Positions 1 to 10,750 of a stretch of 64,000 nt of DNA are shown piece after piece (position 1 is the stretch's first letter; each line of letters starts with the position of its first letter). Origin of the DNA: Flavobacteriaceae bacterium UBA5544 (lineage in GTDB: Bacteria > Bacteroidota > Bacteroidia > Flavobacteriales > Flavobacteriaceae). A program made the translations under genes and the position numbers. Under the pieces are notes generated by a model. The model searched no databases. It was not told the DNA's origin and worked only from the letters and a program-made list of their open reading frames with translations. The DNA is taken from contig DINI01000031.1 in NCBI GenBank assembly GCA_002426755.1, positions 8,001 to 72,000 on the forward strand, written 5' to 3'.

Positions 1-291
1 CAAACAGGTATGATGTATCGCGATTCAATGGAGGATACCCAAGGAATGTTATTTGTTTTTCCAGACGCTCAATATCATACCTTTTATATGAAGAACACAC
101 GCATTCCTTTAGATATTATTTATATAGGGTCTGACAAGAAAATTGTAAGTATCCAAAAAAATGCAAAACCTTTTGATGAATCGTCCTTGCCTTCCAATGC
201 TCCAGCACAATATGTGTTGGAAATCAATGCAGGTTTATCTGAAACATGGAATTTAGAAGTTGGTGATGTGATAAATTATACCAATCTATAG
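1..291 (+). CDS. DUF192 family protein, C-terminal part (5' end outside window)
   Basis: The reading frame is open from the first base of the window, so the N-terminus is missing. The visible 96 residues carry the DUF192 core: a GMMYR stretch, EGMLFVF-like 'QGMLFVFP', then 'FYMKNTRIPLDIIYI', and the conserved 'VLEINAGLSE' before the C-terminus. DUF192 proteins are small, usually exported, all-beta proteins of unknown biochemical role. The missing part probably holds a signal peptide or lipobox. The gene converges on secDF and shares a bidirectional terminator with it. Family assignment is confident; function is unknown. Confidence 0.85.
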   Translation, partial: QTGMMYRDSMEDTQGMLFVFPDAQYHTFYMKNTRIPLDIIYIGSDKKIVSIQKNAKPFDESSLPSNAPAQYVLEINAGLSETWNLEVGDVINYTNL

Positions 292-332
292 GTAGTTTCT
301 CTTAAAATAAAAACCTTCCTTAAATTATAAAT

Positions 333-364
333 AAAAAAGACTGCCATTTCTGCCAGTCTTTTTT
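333..364. terminator. Bidirectional intrinsic terminator (DUF192 gene / secDF)
   Basis: An 11-bp stem AAAAAAGACTG/CAGTCTTTTTT with a 10-nt loop lies between two convergent genes. The A and T runs give a U-tract in both directions. Confidence 0.8.
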
Positions 365-390
365 CATTTAAATTATATCTTCAATACAGA

Positions 391-3348
391 TTACTTCTCT
401 TGAGGAGATTCACCTTTATCTTTCAATGTATCATACATAATAGGTGTTGCGATGAATATCGAAGAATACGTACCAACAACGATACCGATAATCAACGAAA
501 ACAACAGACCTCTTAACGATTCTGCACCAAATGCGAACATTGCAATCAATACAATTAAGGTTGTAAACGATGTATTCAAAGTTCTGCTCAACGTACTGTT
601 GATTGCCGAGTTGATATTCACACCACCTCTGAATCCTTTTTCGTTGGTGACCTCTCGAATCCTGTCGAAAACGACCACCGTATCATTCAAGGAGTAACCG
701 ATAACAGTCAAAATCGCGGCTATAAAAGCTTGGTCAATCTCCATACTAAACGGCATGAATTTGTGAAGTAAGGAATAAATACCCAATACAATCACCACGT
801 CATGGAATACTGCCGCAACCGCACCAAGAGAGAATTGCCATTTTTTGAAACGTCCCAAAATATATAAGAAGACCACAACCAGAGATCCAAGAACTGCCCA
901 GAATGATTCTTTCTTGATATCATCTGCAATCGTTGGGCTCACTTTACTGGAAGACATCTTACCCAATTTGGCATCGCCTGAACCAGATTTAAAATCTTCA
1001 TAAGTCATTCCGTTTGGTAAGAATTTTTGCAAGGCTCCAAACAATTTTGACTGAACTTCTTCATCAGCTTCGGCAGAATTTTCGTCTACTTTATATTTGG
1101 TGGAGATTTTCAATTCATGAGAACTTCCAATGGTTTTAACTTCCGAGCTACCAAATACTGCATTTAATTCTTTAGATGCCTCTTCTGGACTCACATCCTG
1201 GGCAAAACGTACTTGGTAAGTTCTTCCTCCAACAAAATCAATACCTTGGTCCAAACCTTCCACAAATAAAGAACCGATACTTAAAAGCAATAATGCGCCG
1301 GAGATGGCATAAGACATTTTTCTTTTTTTGATGAAATCGATGTTTACATTTTTGAACAAACCTTTGGTAATGGATGTTGAGAATGCCAATGTTTTTCCTC
1401 TGTTCACATACCAATCCACCAATAATCTTGTGATGAAAATTGCTGTAAACAATGAAGTTACGATACCAATAATCAATGTGGTTGCAAATCCTTTAATTGG
1501 GCCTGTTCCAAAAACGAATAAAATGATTGCCGTTAAGCCTGTTGTGATGTTCGCATCCAAGATTGAGGATAATGCATTTGCAAAACCGTCTTTGATAGCT
1601 TCTTTTTGGCTCTTACCCTTTTCAACCTCTTCTCGAATACGCTCAAAGATAAGTACGTTTGCATCTACAGACATACCAATCGTTAACACGATACCCGCTA
1701 GACCAGGAAGGGTTAAGACAGCTCCCAAACCAGAAAGGACACCGAAAATCAATACAATGTTGAACAACAAAGCAACGTCAGCAAACCAACCTGCCCTACC
1801 ATAGTACATAATCATCCAAAGCAATACGATAACCAATGCAATGATAAACGACATCATACCACTATCAATTGCTTCTTGACCCAATGAAGGACCTACTTCT
1901 TCAGCTTGAACGATATCAGCTGACGCTGGTAATTTACCTGCTCTCAATACGTTCGCCAAATCGATAGCCTCGTTCAAGGTAAATGAACCTGAAATTTCGG
2001 AGTTACCACCAGAAATTGCTCCTGTTGTAACACCTGGAGCAGAATACACAATATTATCCAAAACAATCGCAATCTGACTTTGTTGCGCATAAGCTTTTCC
2101 TGTCATTGCTTCCCATATTTTGGCACCTTTGCTATTCATCTGCATACTTACAGAAGGCTTCCCAACTTGGTTGTACGACTGACGAGCATCAGTAATCACT
2201 GCACCACTTAATTCTGGCGTGTTGTCTCTATTGCCAATAAGGGCATACAAATCGATGTATTCACTGTCTTTTTCTTGGATTCCCCAAGCAAATTTCACGT
2301 AACGTTGTTCAGTTGGTAAAAGTGCTCTTACTTGCGGCTTATTAAGGTAAGACATTACTAAATCAGCATCTTTAGCCTCAAATGTCGCAACGATTGGGCC
2401 GTTTGGACCACCTCTTAATAAGTTACCGATAGGGTTTACAGCAACATCTGTTGAGTCAGCACCTACTTCACCCGTAAGCTCTTTAATTTTATCGTTTGCT
2501 TCTTCAGTAGAATCTTTGGCTACTTCATTTACAGGCTTGGTATCAACCAACGATTTTAAAGTTTCGTTGGCTTGTCCAAGAAAACCAGCAAACTCTTCAC
2601 CTTTATATACATCCCAAAATTCCAATTGAGCTGTACTCTGCAATAATTTTTTAATCCGCTCAACATCTTTTGCACCTGGTAATTCTACCAAGATACGTCC
2701 AGAATTTCCAAGACGCTGGATATTTGGAGAAGTCACCCCAAACTTATCGATACGTTTACGCAATACCTCAAAAGCAGAAACGATGGATTCATCAATTTTT
2801 GTTCTGATGATTGGCTTAACCTGCTCATCTGACATGTCAAAAGTAACTTCTTCACTTAAAGTTCTATTGGCAAAAATCTCTGGAGATGCTAATTTTTTAT
2901 CGCCTTTAATTTTATCAAAAGCAACAAAGAAATCATCAACATAGGTGTTTTGGCTATCCTTTTGCAATTCGGATGCATCATCCAATGCTTTATTGAACAC
3001 AGGGTCTTTGCTGTAATTGGCAAGTCCTTTTAAAATGTCTTTTACTGAAATTTCAAGAACTACGTTGATACCACCTTTAAGGTCAAGACCAAGGTTCATG
3101 GCTTTTTCTTTCACCTCATCATAGGTATAATTGGCAATACCCATGTTAAAGACTTCCTGATTATTAAGTGAATCTAAATAGCGAAACTCTTCAGCATTTC
3201 TTTTTTCAGGGTCATTTGGAAATTTTTGTGCTGCAATTTCGTCAGCATTTGCTTCAATTTGGTTGGCTTTGAATGTAAATGATAATTGGTATAAACTTAC
3301 CAATCCAAATAACACCGCAAAGATTTTTACTAATCCTTTATTTTGCAT
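391..3348 (-). CDS. secDF: Protein translocase subunit SecDF (fused SecD-SecF)
   Basis: Proton-driven accessory subunit of the Sec translocase that pulls exported proteins out on the periplasmic side. At 985 residues it is the SecD-SecF fusion typical of Bacteroidota. After an N-terminal membrane helix (residues 5-25) comes the SecD signature LGLDLKGG near residue 90, a long periplasmic P1 domain ending in NSEISGSFTL, and the SecD membrane block with DANVLIFERIREE. The SecF half starts near residue 665, with GIDFVGG and the SLNDTVVVFDRIRE motif in its membrane block. It has its own promoter (TTG-N20-TATATTTG). Two SecD-P1-like secreted proteins are encoded immediately upstream on the same strand. 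Complete, with no sign of frameshift. Confidence 0.97.
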   Translation of the reverse strand: MQNKGLVKIFAVLFGLVSLYQLSFTFKANQIEANADEIAAQKFPNDPEKRNAEEFRYLDSLNNQEVFNMGIANYTYDEVKEKAMNLGLDLKGGINVVLEISVKDILKGLANYSKDPVFNKALDDASELQKDSQNTYVDDFFVAFDKIKGDKKLASPEIFANRTLSEEVTFDMSDEQVKPIIRTKIDESIVSAFEVLRKRIDKFGVTSPNIQRLGNSGRILVELPGAKDVERIKKLLQSTAQLEFWDVYKGEEFAGFLGQANETLKSLVDTKPVNEVAKDSTEEANDKIKELTGEVGADSTDVAVNPIGNLLRGGPNGPIVATFEAKDADLVMSYLNKPQVRALLPTEQRYVKFAWGIQEKDSEYIDLYALIGNRDNTPELSGAVITDARQSYNQVGKPSVSMQMNSKGAKIWEAMTGKAYAQQSQIAIVLDNIVYSAPGVTTGAISGGNSEISGSFTLNEAIDLANVLRAGKLPASADIVQAEEVGPSLGQEAIDSGMMSFIIALVIVLLWMIMYYGRAGWFADVALLFNIVLIFGVLSGLGAVLTLPGLAGIVLTIGMSVDANVLIFERIREEVEKGKSQKEAIKDGFANALSSILDANITTGLTAIILFVFGTGPIKGFATTLIIGIVTSLFTAIFITRLLVDWYVNRGKTLAFSTSITKGLFKNVNIDFIKKRKMSYAISGALLLLSIGSLFVEGLDQGIDFVGGRTYQVRFAQDVSPEEASKELNAVFGSSEVKTIGSSHELKISTKYKVDENSAEADEEVQSKLFGALQKFLPNGMTYEDFKSGSGDAKLGKMSSSKVSPTIADDIKKESFWAVLGSLVVVFLYILGRFKKWQFSLGAVAAVFHDVVIVLGIYSLLHKFMPFSMEIDQAFIAAILTVIGYSLNDTVVVFDRIREVTNEKGFRGGVNINSAINSTLSRTLNTSFTTLIVLIAMFAFGAESLRGLLFSLIIGIVVGTYSSIFIATPIMYDTLKDKGESPQEK

Positions 3349-3384
3349 TATTTTATTTTTTTATGGTCAAATTTTTTGAACGGG

Positions 3385-3415
3385 CAAATATAGAATTTCC
3401 CTTAAAATCTGACAA
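3385..3415 (-). promoter_or_regulatory. Candidate secDF promoter (TTG-N20-TATATTTG)
   Basis: On the minus strand a TTG (3415-3413) is followed after 20 nt by TATATTTG (3392-3385), a full match to the Bacteroidota -7 consensus TAnnTTTG. It lies 36 nt upstream of the secDF start. This is one of only two boxes in the window with a plausible -33 element. Confidence 0.6.
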
Positions 3416-3452
3416 TTATTTATTTTGATTAAATTTTGGTGATTGTTTGCAC

Positions 3453-4079
3453 CTAAACAGTCCATAAAGAAGTTTTGGGTCCTGCCCTAACTTCTGGGAT
3501 GATATGTGAAGTATTTTGTATCGCAACTGCGATATCTTTAAAAAAGCTATTGGATAGTTTTTCAACTATATGAGTTTGATTTGCATCAATTTGATTAAAA
3601 GACGGATAGAAATTAGAGTTTAGAAACCGATCATAATCCTGTTTGACAATGACAACAAATTTACCTGCAGAATTATTGCCATCAGCTGGCTTCTGTATTT
3701 CGTAAACATCTAAATTGTAATCTTTCTGATTGTCTTTTGAAGTTTTTTTAGAGCTGTTTTTATCAAGTTTTAAAGAAGCCACATCAAGATTGAGTGACTC
3801 TGCAGATAGTATTTTCTTGATGCTTTCAATATCAACGGCACTATAATAAGCAATCTTTAATTGTCCATTCTCATCCTCTCTGACCTGAATATTCTCAATA
3901 CCAAATGACCGCAATTGTTGCTCTATATTGGCAATTGCGTTTTGGGATTGCTCTGTAGTGACTTCATCGGAATTAAATTGCAACAAAATCTCTTGGTTTG
4001 GAGTAGAGATTTGATTGTGGCAAATGCCCAAAAAAGTTAATACAACAACTAAAGTACTTAAGTACCATTTTGCTTTCAT
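3453..4079 (-). CDS. Secreted protein with SecD P1-base-like segment (function unknown)
   Basis: A 208-residue protein with a hydrophobic N-terminus (residues 5-20) that looks like a signal peptide or single anchor. C20 lies in a poor lipobox context (LGIC), so lipidation is uncertain. Residues about 45-100 resemble the base of the SecD P1 domain: a helix like 'NIEQQLRSFGIENIQV', a short strand, then 'DIESIKKIL', mirroring 'VLRKRIDKFGV' and 'DVERIKKLL' in the SecDF next door. The rest, including a Lys/Ser-rich linker and an 'IIPEVRAGP' C-terminus, is not recognised. It lies between the SecD-like lipoprotein gene and secDF in the same direction. The SecD link is my alignment by eye, so it is moderate evidence only. 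Confidence 0.6.
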   Translation of the reverse strand: MKAKWYLSTLVVVLTFLGICHNQISTPNQEILLQFNSDEVTTEQSQNAIANIEQQLRSFGIENIQVREDENGQLKIAYYSAVDIESIKKILSAESLNLDVASLKLDKNSSKKTSKDNQKDYNLDVYEIQKPADGNNSAGKFVVIVKQDYDRFLNSNFYPSFNQIDANQTHIVEKLSNSFFKDIAVAIQNTSHIIPEVRAGPKTSLWTV

Positions 4080-4083
4080 GCGC

Positions 4084-4118
4084 CAAATATAGCTTTTTTT
4101 TGGGTGAAATGTTACAAA
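4084..4118 (-). promoter_or_regulatory. Candidate promoter abutting the start codon of the SecD-P1-base-like gene
   Basis: Minus-strand TTTG (4118-4115), 23-nt spacer, TATATTTG (4091-4084). Only 4 nt separate the -7 box from the ATG at 4079, so the transcript would have almost no leader. Confidence 0.45.
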
Positions 4119-4179
4119 ATATTAAAGTGTCTAAATTTGAAATCAATCTTAAAAACTCGTATCAAGTAATCATCTTATA

Positions 4180-5106
4180 TTATTCATTAATAATTGAAGA
4201 CTGCAAGAACTTTACCTTTGGTATTTTTTTAGATACACTCAATATTGTTGCCAAGTCTTGAGCTTCTTGCAACGTGAAATTTCCGGAAATTTCAGAATTT
4301 CCACCTCGGATAGGTCCTGCTGTAACACCTGGAGCAGAATACACTAAATCATTTAATGTTACCGCTATACAGGTTTGTTGATTGAACGCTATTTCAGTCA
4401 TGCGCTCCCAGCGTTTAGAACCTAGTTCATCCATTTGAATGGAGACTGTAGGTCTGCCCATACTGTTATAGCCTTGACGAGCATCTCTTATTTGTTCTCC
4501 AGTCACAAATGCTTTATCTTCTCTATTCGATTTTGCTGCATAAAGAGGAACAACTCCATCACTTGTTGGAATTCCCCATATAAATTTAGCATAGCTTTTA
4601 TCAAGTGGCAATAGAGCCCTAATCTTGGGATTCTTAAAACTTAAATTGACAAATGTTGTATCCTGAACGTTTGTATAAAATAAAATAGGACTGTGTTGAT
4701 ATCCCATGGCTGAAACAAAATCGATAAAGGATTTGGATTTTATGGAATCCTTTTCTTTTTCCTCTATAAGTACTTGATTGGCTTCTGCTAAAAAATTTGA
4801 TAATTCATCACTATTATAAAGTTCCCAAAACTCAAGTTTTCCTGGATTGGTCATCAACAAATTCAAACGATTTTCATTGAAAGATGTTTTTACCATAACT
4901 TCTATTTTTCTGTCATTAGTTAAGGACACATCAAAATCAGATGAAAATTTATCCAATCGCCTTTTCAAAACTTCAACTGTACTTAATCTATCTTGTTGCG
5001 AGAGTTGTTCATTGTTTTCAAATTCATAAATTAACTTATACTTTGGTTGAGAATCGATGCATGACGTCAAAAAAAGAATGGATAATATTGCAATTGTTTT
5101 AAACAT
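4180..5106 (-). CDS. Stand-alone SecD periplasmic (P1) domain lipoprotein
   Basis: The 308-residue product starts with a lipoprotein signal (LFLTSC, C16) instead of the SecD membrane helix. From residue 30 it follows SecD P1 closely: 'VLKRRLDKFS', 'PGKLEFWELYNSDELSNFLAEAN', 'IRALLPLDKSYAKFIWGI', 'DARQGYNSMGRPTVSIQM', 'LNDLVYSAPGVTAGPI' and 'GGNSEISGNFTLQEAQDLA'. These match the P1 domain of the SecDF encoded just downstream. It stops where SecD would enter its second membrane helix, so it has no channel or proton-path residues. The reading frame is clean and the surface motifs are conserved, which argues against a decaying pseudogene. I infer a periplasmic or outer-membrane-tethered helper derived by duplication; its role is unknown. 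Confidence 0.88.
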   Translation of the reverse strand: MFKTIAILSILFLTSCIDSQPKYKLIYEFENNEQLSQQDRLSTVEVLKRRLDKFSSDFDVSLTNDRKIEVMVKTSFNENRLNLLMTNPGKLEFWELYNSDELSNFLAEANQVLIEEKEKDSIKSKSFIDFVSAMGYQHSPILFYTNVQDTTFVNLSFKNPKIRALLPLDKSYAKFIWGIPTSDGVVPLYAAKSNREDKAFVTGEQIRDARQGYNSMGRPTVSIQMDELGSKRWERMTEIAFNQQTCIAVTLNDLVYSAPGVTAGPIRGGNSEISGNFTLQEAQDLATILSVSKKIPKVKFLQSSIINE

Positions 5107-5127
5107 AACAAACCTATTAAATTAGAA

Positions 5128-5150
5128 AAGGCTATCATAATGACAGCCTT
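5128..5150 (-). terminator. Probable mdh terminator
   Basis: Stem AAGGCTGTCA/TGATAGCCTT (one mismatch, 3-nt loop) on the minus strand, followed by TTCT, 30-50 nt downstream of the mdh stop codon. It separates mdh from the SecD-like lipoprotein gene. Confidence 0.55.
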
Positions 5151-5179
5151 AAATATATACAAAAATCTATTATAAACGA

Positions 5180-6100
5180 TTACAACAAATCATTCACAGC
5201 TCTCACACCGTCAGCACTTTCTTTCATATTTGCTTTTTCAGCATCGTTTAATTCTATTTCGATGATTTTTTCGATACCATTGCGACCTAAAATTACAGGT
5301 ACACCGATACAAATATCTTTCATGCCATATTCACCATCCAACAATACGGAACAAGGGAACATTTTCTTCTGGTCGCAAGCAATGGCCTGGACCAAGGCAC
5401 TTACAGCCGCGCCAGGAGCATACCAAGCTGAAGTACCCAACAATTTGGTCAATGTGGCACCTCCTACTTTAGTATCTTCCAACACTTGATTTAATCTGTC
5501 TTTTGATAAAAATGCAGACGCAAGCACGCTGTTTCTGGTTGCCAAACGTGTTAAAGGAATCATTCCTGTATCGCTGTGACCACCAATTACCATTCCGTCC
5601 ACATCACTGATTGGAGCTTCCAAAGCTTCTGCCAATCTGTATTTGAAACGAGCTGAATCCAAAGCACCTCCCATTCCGATAATTCTATTTTTTGGAAGAT
5701 TGGTCGATTTATGAACCAAATAGGTCATGGTATCCATTGGATTACTCACGACAATAATGATTGTATTTGGAGAATGTTCTATTAAACTTGAAGAAACAGT
5801 TTTGACAATGCCCGCGTTAATCCCTATCAATTCTTCACGAGTCATTCCAGGTTTACGTGGAATACCAGAAGTTATGACACAAATATCGCTTTTTGCAGTT
5901 TTGGAATAATCGTTGGTAACACCTGTTATTTTGGTATCAAATCCGTTCAGGGAAGCAGTTTGCATCAAATCCATAGCTTTACCTTCGGCAAAACCCTCTT
6001 TGATATCCAACAAAACGACTTCACTTGCAAAATTTTTGATGGCAATGTATTCTGCGCAGCTTGCACCAACGGCTCCTGCTCCAACTACTGTAACTTTCAT
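5180..6100 (-). CDS. mdh: Malate dehydrogenase
   Basis: NAD-dependent oxidation of malate to oxaloacetate in the TCA cycle, cytosolic. The 306-residue length fits the LDH-like (type 3) malate dehydrogenases. The Rossmann motif GAGAVGA is at residues 7-13 and the NAD-ribose Asp in 'VLLDI' follows. The substrate loop 'RKPGMTREEL' supplies malate-binding Arg residues rather than the lactate-type Gln. 'VSNPMD' and the catalytic 'IGGHSDT' His are all present. It is flanked by its own terminator and a -7 box 37 nt upstream. Nothing unusual. The gltA gene of the same pathway is also in the window but far away. Confidence 0.97.
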   Translation of the reverse strand: MKVTVVGAGAVGASCAEYIAIKNFASEVVLLDIKEGFAEGKAMDLMQTASLNGFDTKITGVTNDYSKTAKSDICVITSGIPRKPGMTREELIGINAGIVKTVSSSLIEHSPNTIIIVVSNPMDTMTYLVHKSTNLPKNRIIGMGGALDSARFKYRLAEALEAPISDVDGMVIGGHSDTGMIPLTRLATRNSVLASAFLSKDRLNQVLEDTKVGGATLTKLLGTSAWYAPGAAVSALVQAIACDQKKMFPCSVLLDGEYGMKDICIGVPVILGRNGIEKIIEIELNDAEKANMKESADGVRAVNDLL

Positions 6101-6136
6101 GTGTTTAGGTTTAAAATGTTTAGATTAAATGTTGTG

Positions 6137-6144
6137 CAAATTTA
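6137..6144 (-). promoter_or_regulatory. Candidate -7 box for mdh (TAAATTTG)
   Basis: Minus-strand TAAATTTG matches TAnnTTTG, 36 nt upstream of the mdh ATG. A TTTG lies only 14 nt further up, which is too close for a standard -33 element. Confidence 0.4.
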
Positions 6145-6183
6145 ACATTTTTAAACCACAAATTATTTAAGATTGTCTTAAAA

Positions 6184-7197
6184 CTAGAATGAAAAATTCA
6201 ATCCGAGGGAGGCACTATCAAATTCTGCCAATGTATAGTCGGCATTGATACTAAAGAATCCCATTTTAAGATTTGCACCAACGGTTCCTCTTATACCAGA
6301 AACATCTTGCTCGACTGAAAAAGGGTCAACAATATCTTGCGAAAACAACAATCCGTCCGTTACCCTATAGGTTCCCAATAAATCGGTGGTAGATTTTCCA
6401 TTCATATAACCTAACCCACCATAAAAATTAACGACTTTAAGTTTTGTTCCAACCAGTAATTCAAATAACATAGTGTTCACCTTTGTGTCTATTTGCTGAT
6501 TTTCACCTTGCACATATTCTCCATCAGTAAAATCATAACTTCCATTTAAATGCGTGTAGGCTATCAATCCAGAAATTGCTACCGGAAATACTTTGTCAGC
6601 AGGTAACCAAGAAGTAAATTCCTGTTGAATTCCAACACCATAAAACCCAACCTTTACATCATCAGTGTCAACTTTCGGGAAGAATCTTCCTTTTAGTTGC
6701 GTCCCTTTAAAAGGAGAAAAACTTGCCTGTAGAAATGCTGTGGGAATCAAATTGATGTTTTCTGAACCTATACCCGTTGGCACAGTCAAAGCAACTTCTT
6801 GATTGCCAAAAATTGGATCATCATAAGTGATAAAAATAGTCACATCCGGATCGTTATGCCCTAAAGCCGTTGCAACCATTTTTGAGGGACTGTTATCTTC
6901 AAAACGGATGTTCTCATAATCTGCCACATTCATTTGAAAAGATTTTTTTTCATCTTTTATAAAAGATGCATTTCCCATAAGGGAAATTTCAAATCCATAT
7001 TTTTTTGGAGCCTTTGCATTATTGAACCAACCATTGTTTATCCCAAAAGCTAAACCTTCTGAAGCAGGTGCCAAATAATCTGTACTGAACCGTTTGGCAT
7101 CATTAATACCGGCAGTGAGTAAATCATTTATATTTTCCTGTGCTTGAGAAGCACCAAAAGACATTGATAAAACGATTATAAAAAATATTCTTTTCAT
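6184..7197 (-). CDS. DUF6588 family secreted protein, probable outer-membrane barrel
   Basis: The 337-residue product has a clear signal peptide (MKRIFFIIVLSMSFGASQA). The mature N-terminus contains 'DAKRFSTDYLAPASEGLAF' and 'GFEISLMGNASFIKDEK', which I recognise as DUF6588, a Bacteroidota family. The C-terminal half alternates short Gly/aromatic strands and ends in aromatic 'LGLNFSF', as outer-membrane beta-barrels do. No function is established. It is transcribed in the same direction as gyrB but separated from it by a strong terminator, so it probably has its own promoter. None was recognised. Confidence 0.75.
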   Translation of the reverse strand: MKRIFFIIVLSMSFGASQAQENINDLLTAGINDAKRFSTDYLAPASEGLAFGINNGWFNNAKAPKKYGFEISLMGNASFIKDEKKSFQMNVADYENIRFEDNSPSKMVATALGHNDPDVTIFITYDDPIFGNQEVALTVPTGIGSENINLIPTAFLQASFSPFKGTQLKGRFFPKVDTDDVKVGFYGVGIQQEFTSWLPADKVFPVAISGLIAYTHLNGSYDFTDGEYVQGENQQIDTKVNTMLFELLVGTKLKVVNFYGGLGYMNGKSTTDLLGTYRVTDGLLFSQDIVDPFSVEQDVSGIRGTVGANLKMGFFSINADYTLAEFDSASLGLNFSF

Positions 7198-7229
7198 GTT
7201 TTTAAACTTTTTAGGTTGTAATTATAACG

Positions 7230-7265
7230 AAAAAACACTCTGGATAGTTTTCGAGAGTGTTTTTT
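7230..7265 (-). terminator. gyrB terminator
   Basis: Twelve-bp perfect stem AAAAAACACTCT/AGAGTGTTTTTT with a 12-nt loop, starting 24 nt after the gyrB stop. The A/T tails make it potentially bidirectional, but only gyrB reads into it. Confidence 0.85.
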
Positions 7266-7288
7266 TTATTTAAATCTAATATAGGAAT

Positions 7289-9250
<1,962 letters not shown>

Positions 9251-9282
9251 TTATTTATCTAAACTTTGATTACAATCCATAA

Positions 9283-9312
9283 AAAAAATGACACTGGTTG
9301 GTATCATTTTTT
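9283..9312 (-). promoter_or_regulatory. Hairpin in the gyrB leader (possible attenuator)
   Basis: On the minus strand the arms AAAAAATGA/TCATTTTTT pair perfectly (9 bp, extended by an AC/GT pair past one mismatch) and run into a U-rich stretch. It lies between the -7 box at 9322 and the gyrB start, so it would be near the 5' end of the mRNA. Whether it terminates or only shields the leader cannot be told. Confidence 0.4.
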
Positions 9313-9321
9313 GGATACTCG

Positions 9322-9329
9322 CAAAGATA
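9322..9329 (-). promoter_or_regulatory. Candidate -7 box for gyrB (TATCTTTG)
   Basis: Minus-strand TATCTTTG matches TAnnTTTG and lies 83 nt upstream of the gyrB ATG. No clear TTG at -33. Confidence 0.45.
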
Positions 9330-9656
9330 CGAAACTATGAAGCTTTTTGAAAGTTTTTCATCGATTTTGAAGTAAAATTATCAACAGTTGTTAATTACTT
9401 AAAAGTGTCTTAAATCGAATAAAAAGGGGCTCAAATTTGATTTTGATGGATTTTAACAACTTGTAAAATTGAGAAAATACCAAAACTCGTTTAAACGCTA
9501 TTATTTCGATTTCTTCAAATTAGAATTACGGCAAAAATTTGCTTGAAGTTGACGATTTAAGGGAAAACCCTAATCTTTCATTTCTATGATTTCCCCTTAA
9601 AAATAATCCTTTGATTGCTAATAATTTAGCATCATAAACTATTAATCAATTTTATT

Positions 9657-10745
9657 ATGAAAACATTTACACTTTATGTCAGCTTGATGCTTATGAGCGT
9701 CGCCACTTTTGCACAAACTACTTGGACTGTGGACAACAGGCCGGGGACCACAGCGCAATTCAGTTCTGTTCAAGCAGCTCATGATGCTGCTCAACCAGGT
9801 GATTTTATCTACATCCACCCATCCCCAAATTCTTATGGCACACTATCAATCAAAAAGGAAATTCATCTTCGGGGGATAGGTCATAATCCTGAATTGGCAA
9901 ATGGAGAGCATGCCATTATGGGAAGTATATCCATTTCGAGAAATGCCACTGAAGCCACAAGCTCTTCCAATTCCTCCATTTCCGGTTTAGATATAGGTGT
10001 TATCAATGATGGCAACGAAGCCGCCTTTACCAATATTCTTATCCAGAATAATCGTATCAATAATTTAAATTTCTATCAGGCTTATAACTACATAGTGCAG
10101 GGAAATGTTTTTAATTCGACTTCTGGATACTCTGTTTATTTCAACACACCTTCTCATGCCAACAATATTATTTCGCACAATATTTTTAACATCATATCCA
10201 ATCCGGGACCAACAACAGCTGTATTTAATGGTCTAGTAGCTTCTGACACCGTTACAAACAATTTGCTGGTTATGAGTTCAAATGGTGCCACCAACACTTT
10301 TTTCAATAGCTGCAATAATCCAACAGTTAACAACAACATGTTTATTTTGGGGACAGCCGCAGTAGTATCATCCATCAACCTCAACAATAGCAACATTAAC
10401 TTTCAAAACTGTTTAACTTTTGATTATGGAGGACAAACTGTCGCAACACTTTCGGGAACGAACAACCTAAATAATACCAATCCGCAATTTATAGATGTTG
10501 GAACTCCTGCCAACCCAACATTTGCATACACTCACAATTATAAATTAGCAACTGGTTCACCTGCCATTGATGCAGGCAGCGATGGTGATGATTTAGGCAT
10601 ATTTGGTCAAGGATTTTTATTTCAAATGAAAGGGTATCCATTTGATTTACCTTATCCAACTCAAATTAATATTACAAATGCAATCGTGGAAGCCGGTGGG
10701 TCACTTGAAGTGAATTTTAAGGCAGAAGCTAATGTTGAAAACTAA
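9657..10745 (+). CDS. Secreted right-handed beta-helix protein
   Basis: The 362-residue product has a signal peptide (about 1-19, ending TFAQ). 'FSSVQAAHDAAQPGDFIYIHP' is the classic opening of a pectate-lyase-like parallel beta-helix. It continues in short Asn/Ile-rich rungs ('NILIQNNRINNL', 'NIISHNIFNII', 'TVTNNLLVMSSN') and the typical late motif 'GSPAIDAGSDG'. No catalytic residues of a known polysaccharide lyase are evident and there is no T9SS tail, unlike the protein encoded 6 bp downstream, so the two are likely co-expressed. It could bind or cleave polysaccharide, but this is not shown. Confidence 0.75.
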   Translation: MKTFTLYVSLMLMSVATFAQTTWTVDNRPGTTAQFSSVQAAHDAAQPGDFIYIHPSPNSYGTLSIKKEIHLRGIGHNPELANGEHAIMGSISISRNATEATSSSNSSISGLDIGVINDGNEAAFTNILIQNNRINNLNFYQAYNYIVQGNVFNSTSGYSVYFNTPSHANNIISHNIFNIISNPGPTTAVFNGLVASDTVTNNLLVMSSNGATNTFFNSCNNPTVNNNMFILGTAAVVSSINLNNSNINFQNCLTFDYGGQTVATLSGTNNLNNTNPQFIDVGTPANPTFAYTHNYKLATGSPAIDAGSDGDDLGIFGQGFLFQMKGYPFDLPYPTQINITNAIVEAGGSLEVNFKAEANVEN

Positions 10746-10750
10746 ATGCT

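Noticed and set aside
4180..5106. SecD-like gene as a truncated pseudogene of secDF
   Set aside because: It has gained a proper lipoprotein signal, has an intact frame and keeps the P1 motifs, which a dead fragment would not.
9370..9400. TTATCAACA near gyrB as a DnaA box and replication origin
   Set aside because: A single imperfect box in AT-rich DNA, with no cluster and no dnaA or dnaN nearby.
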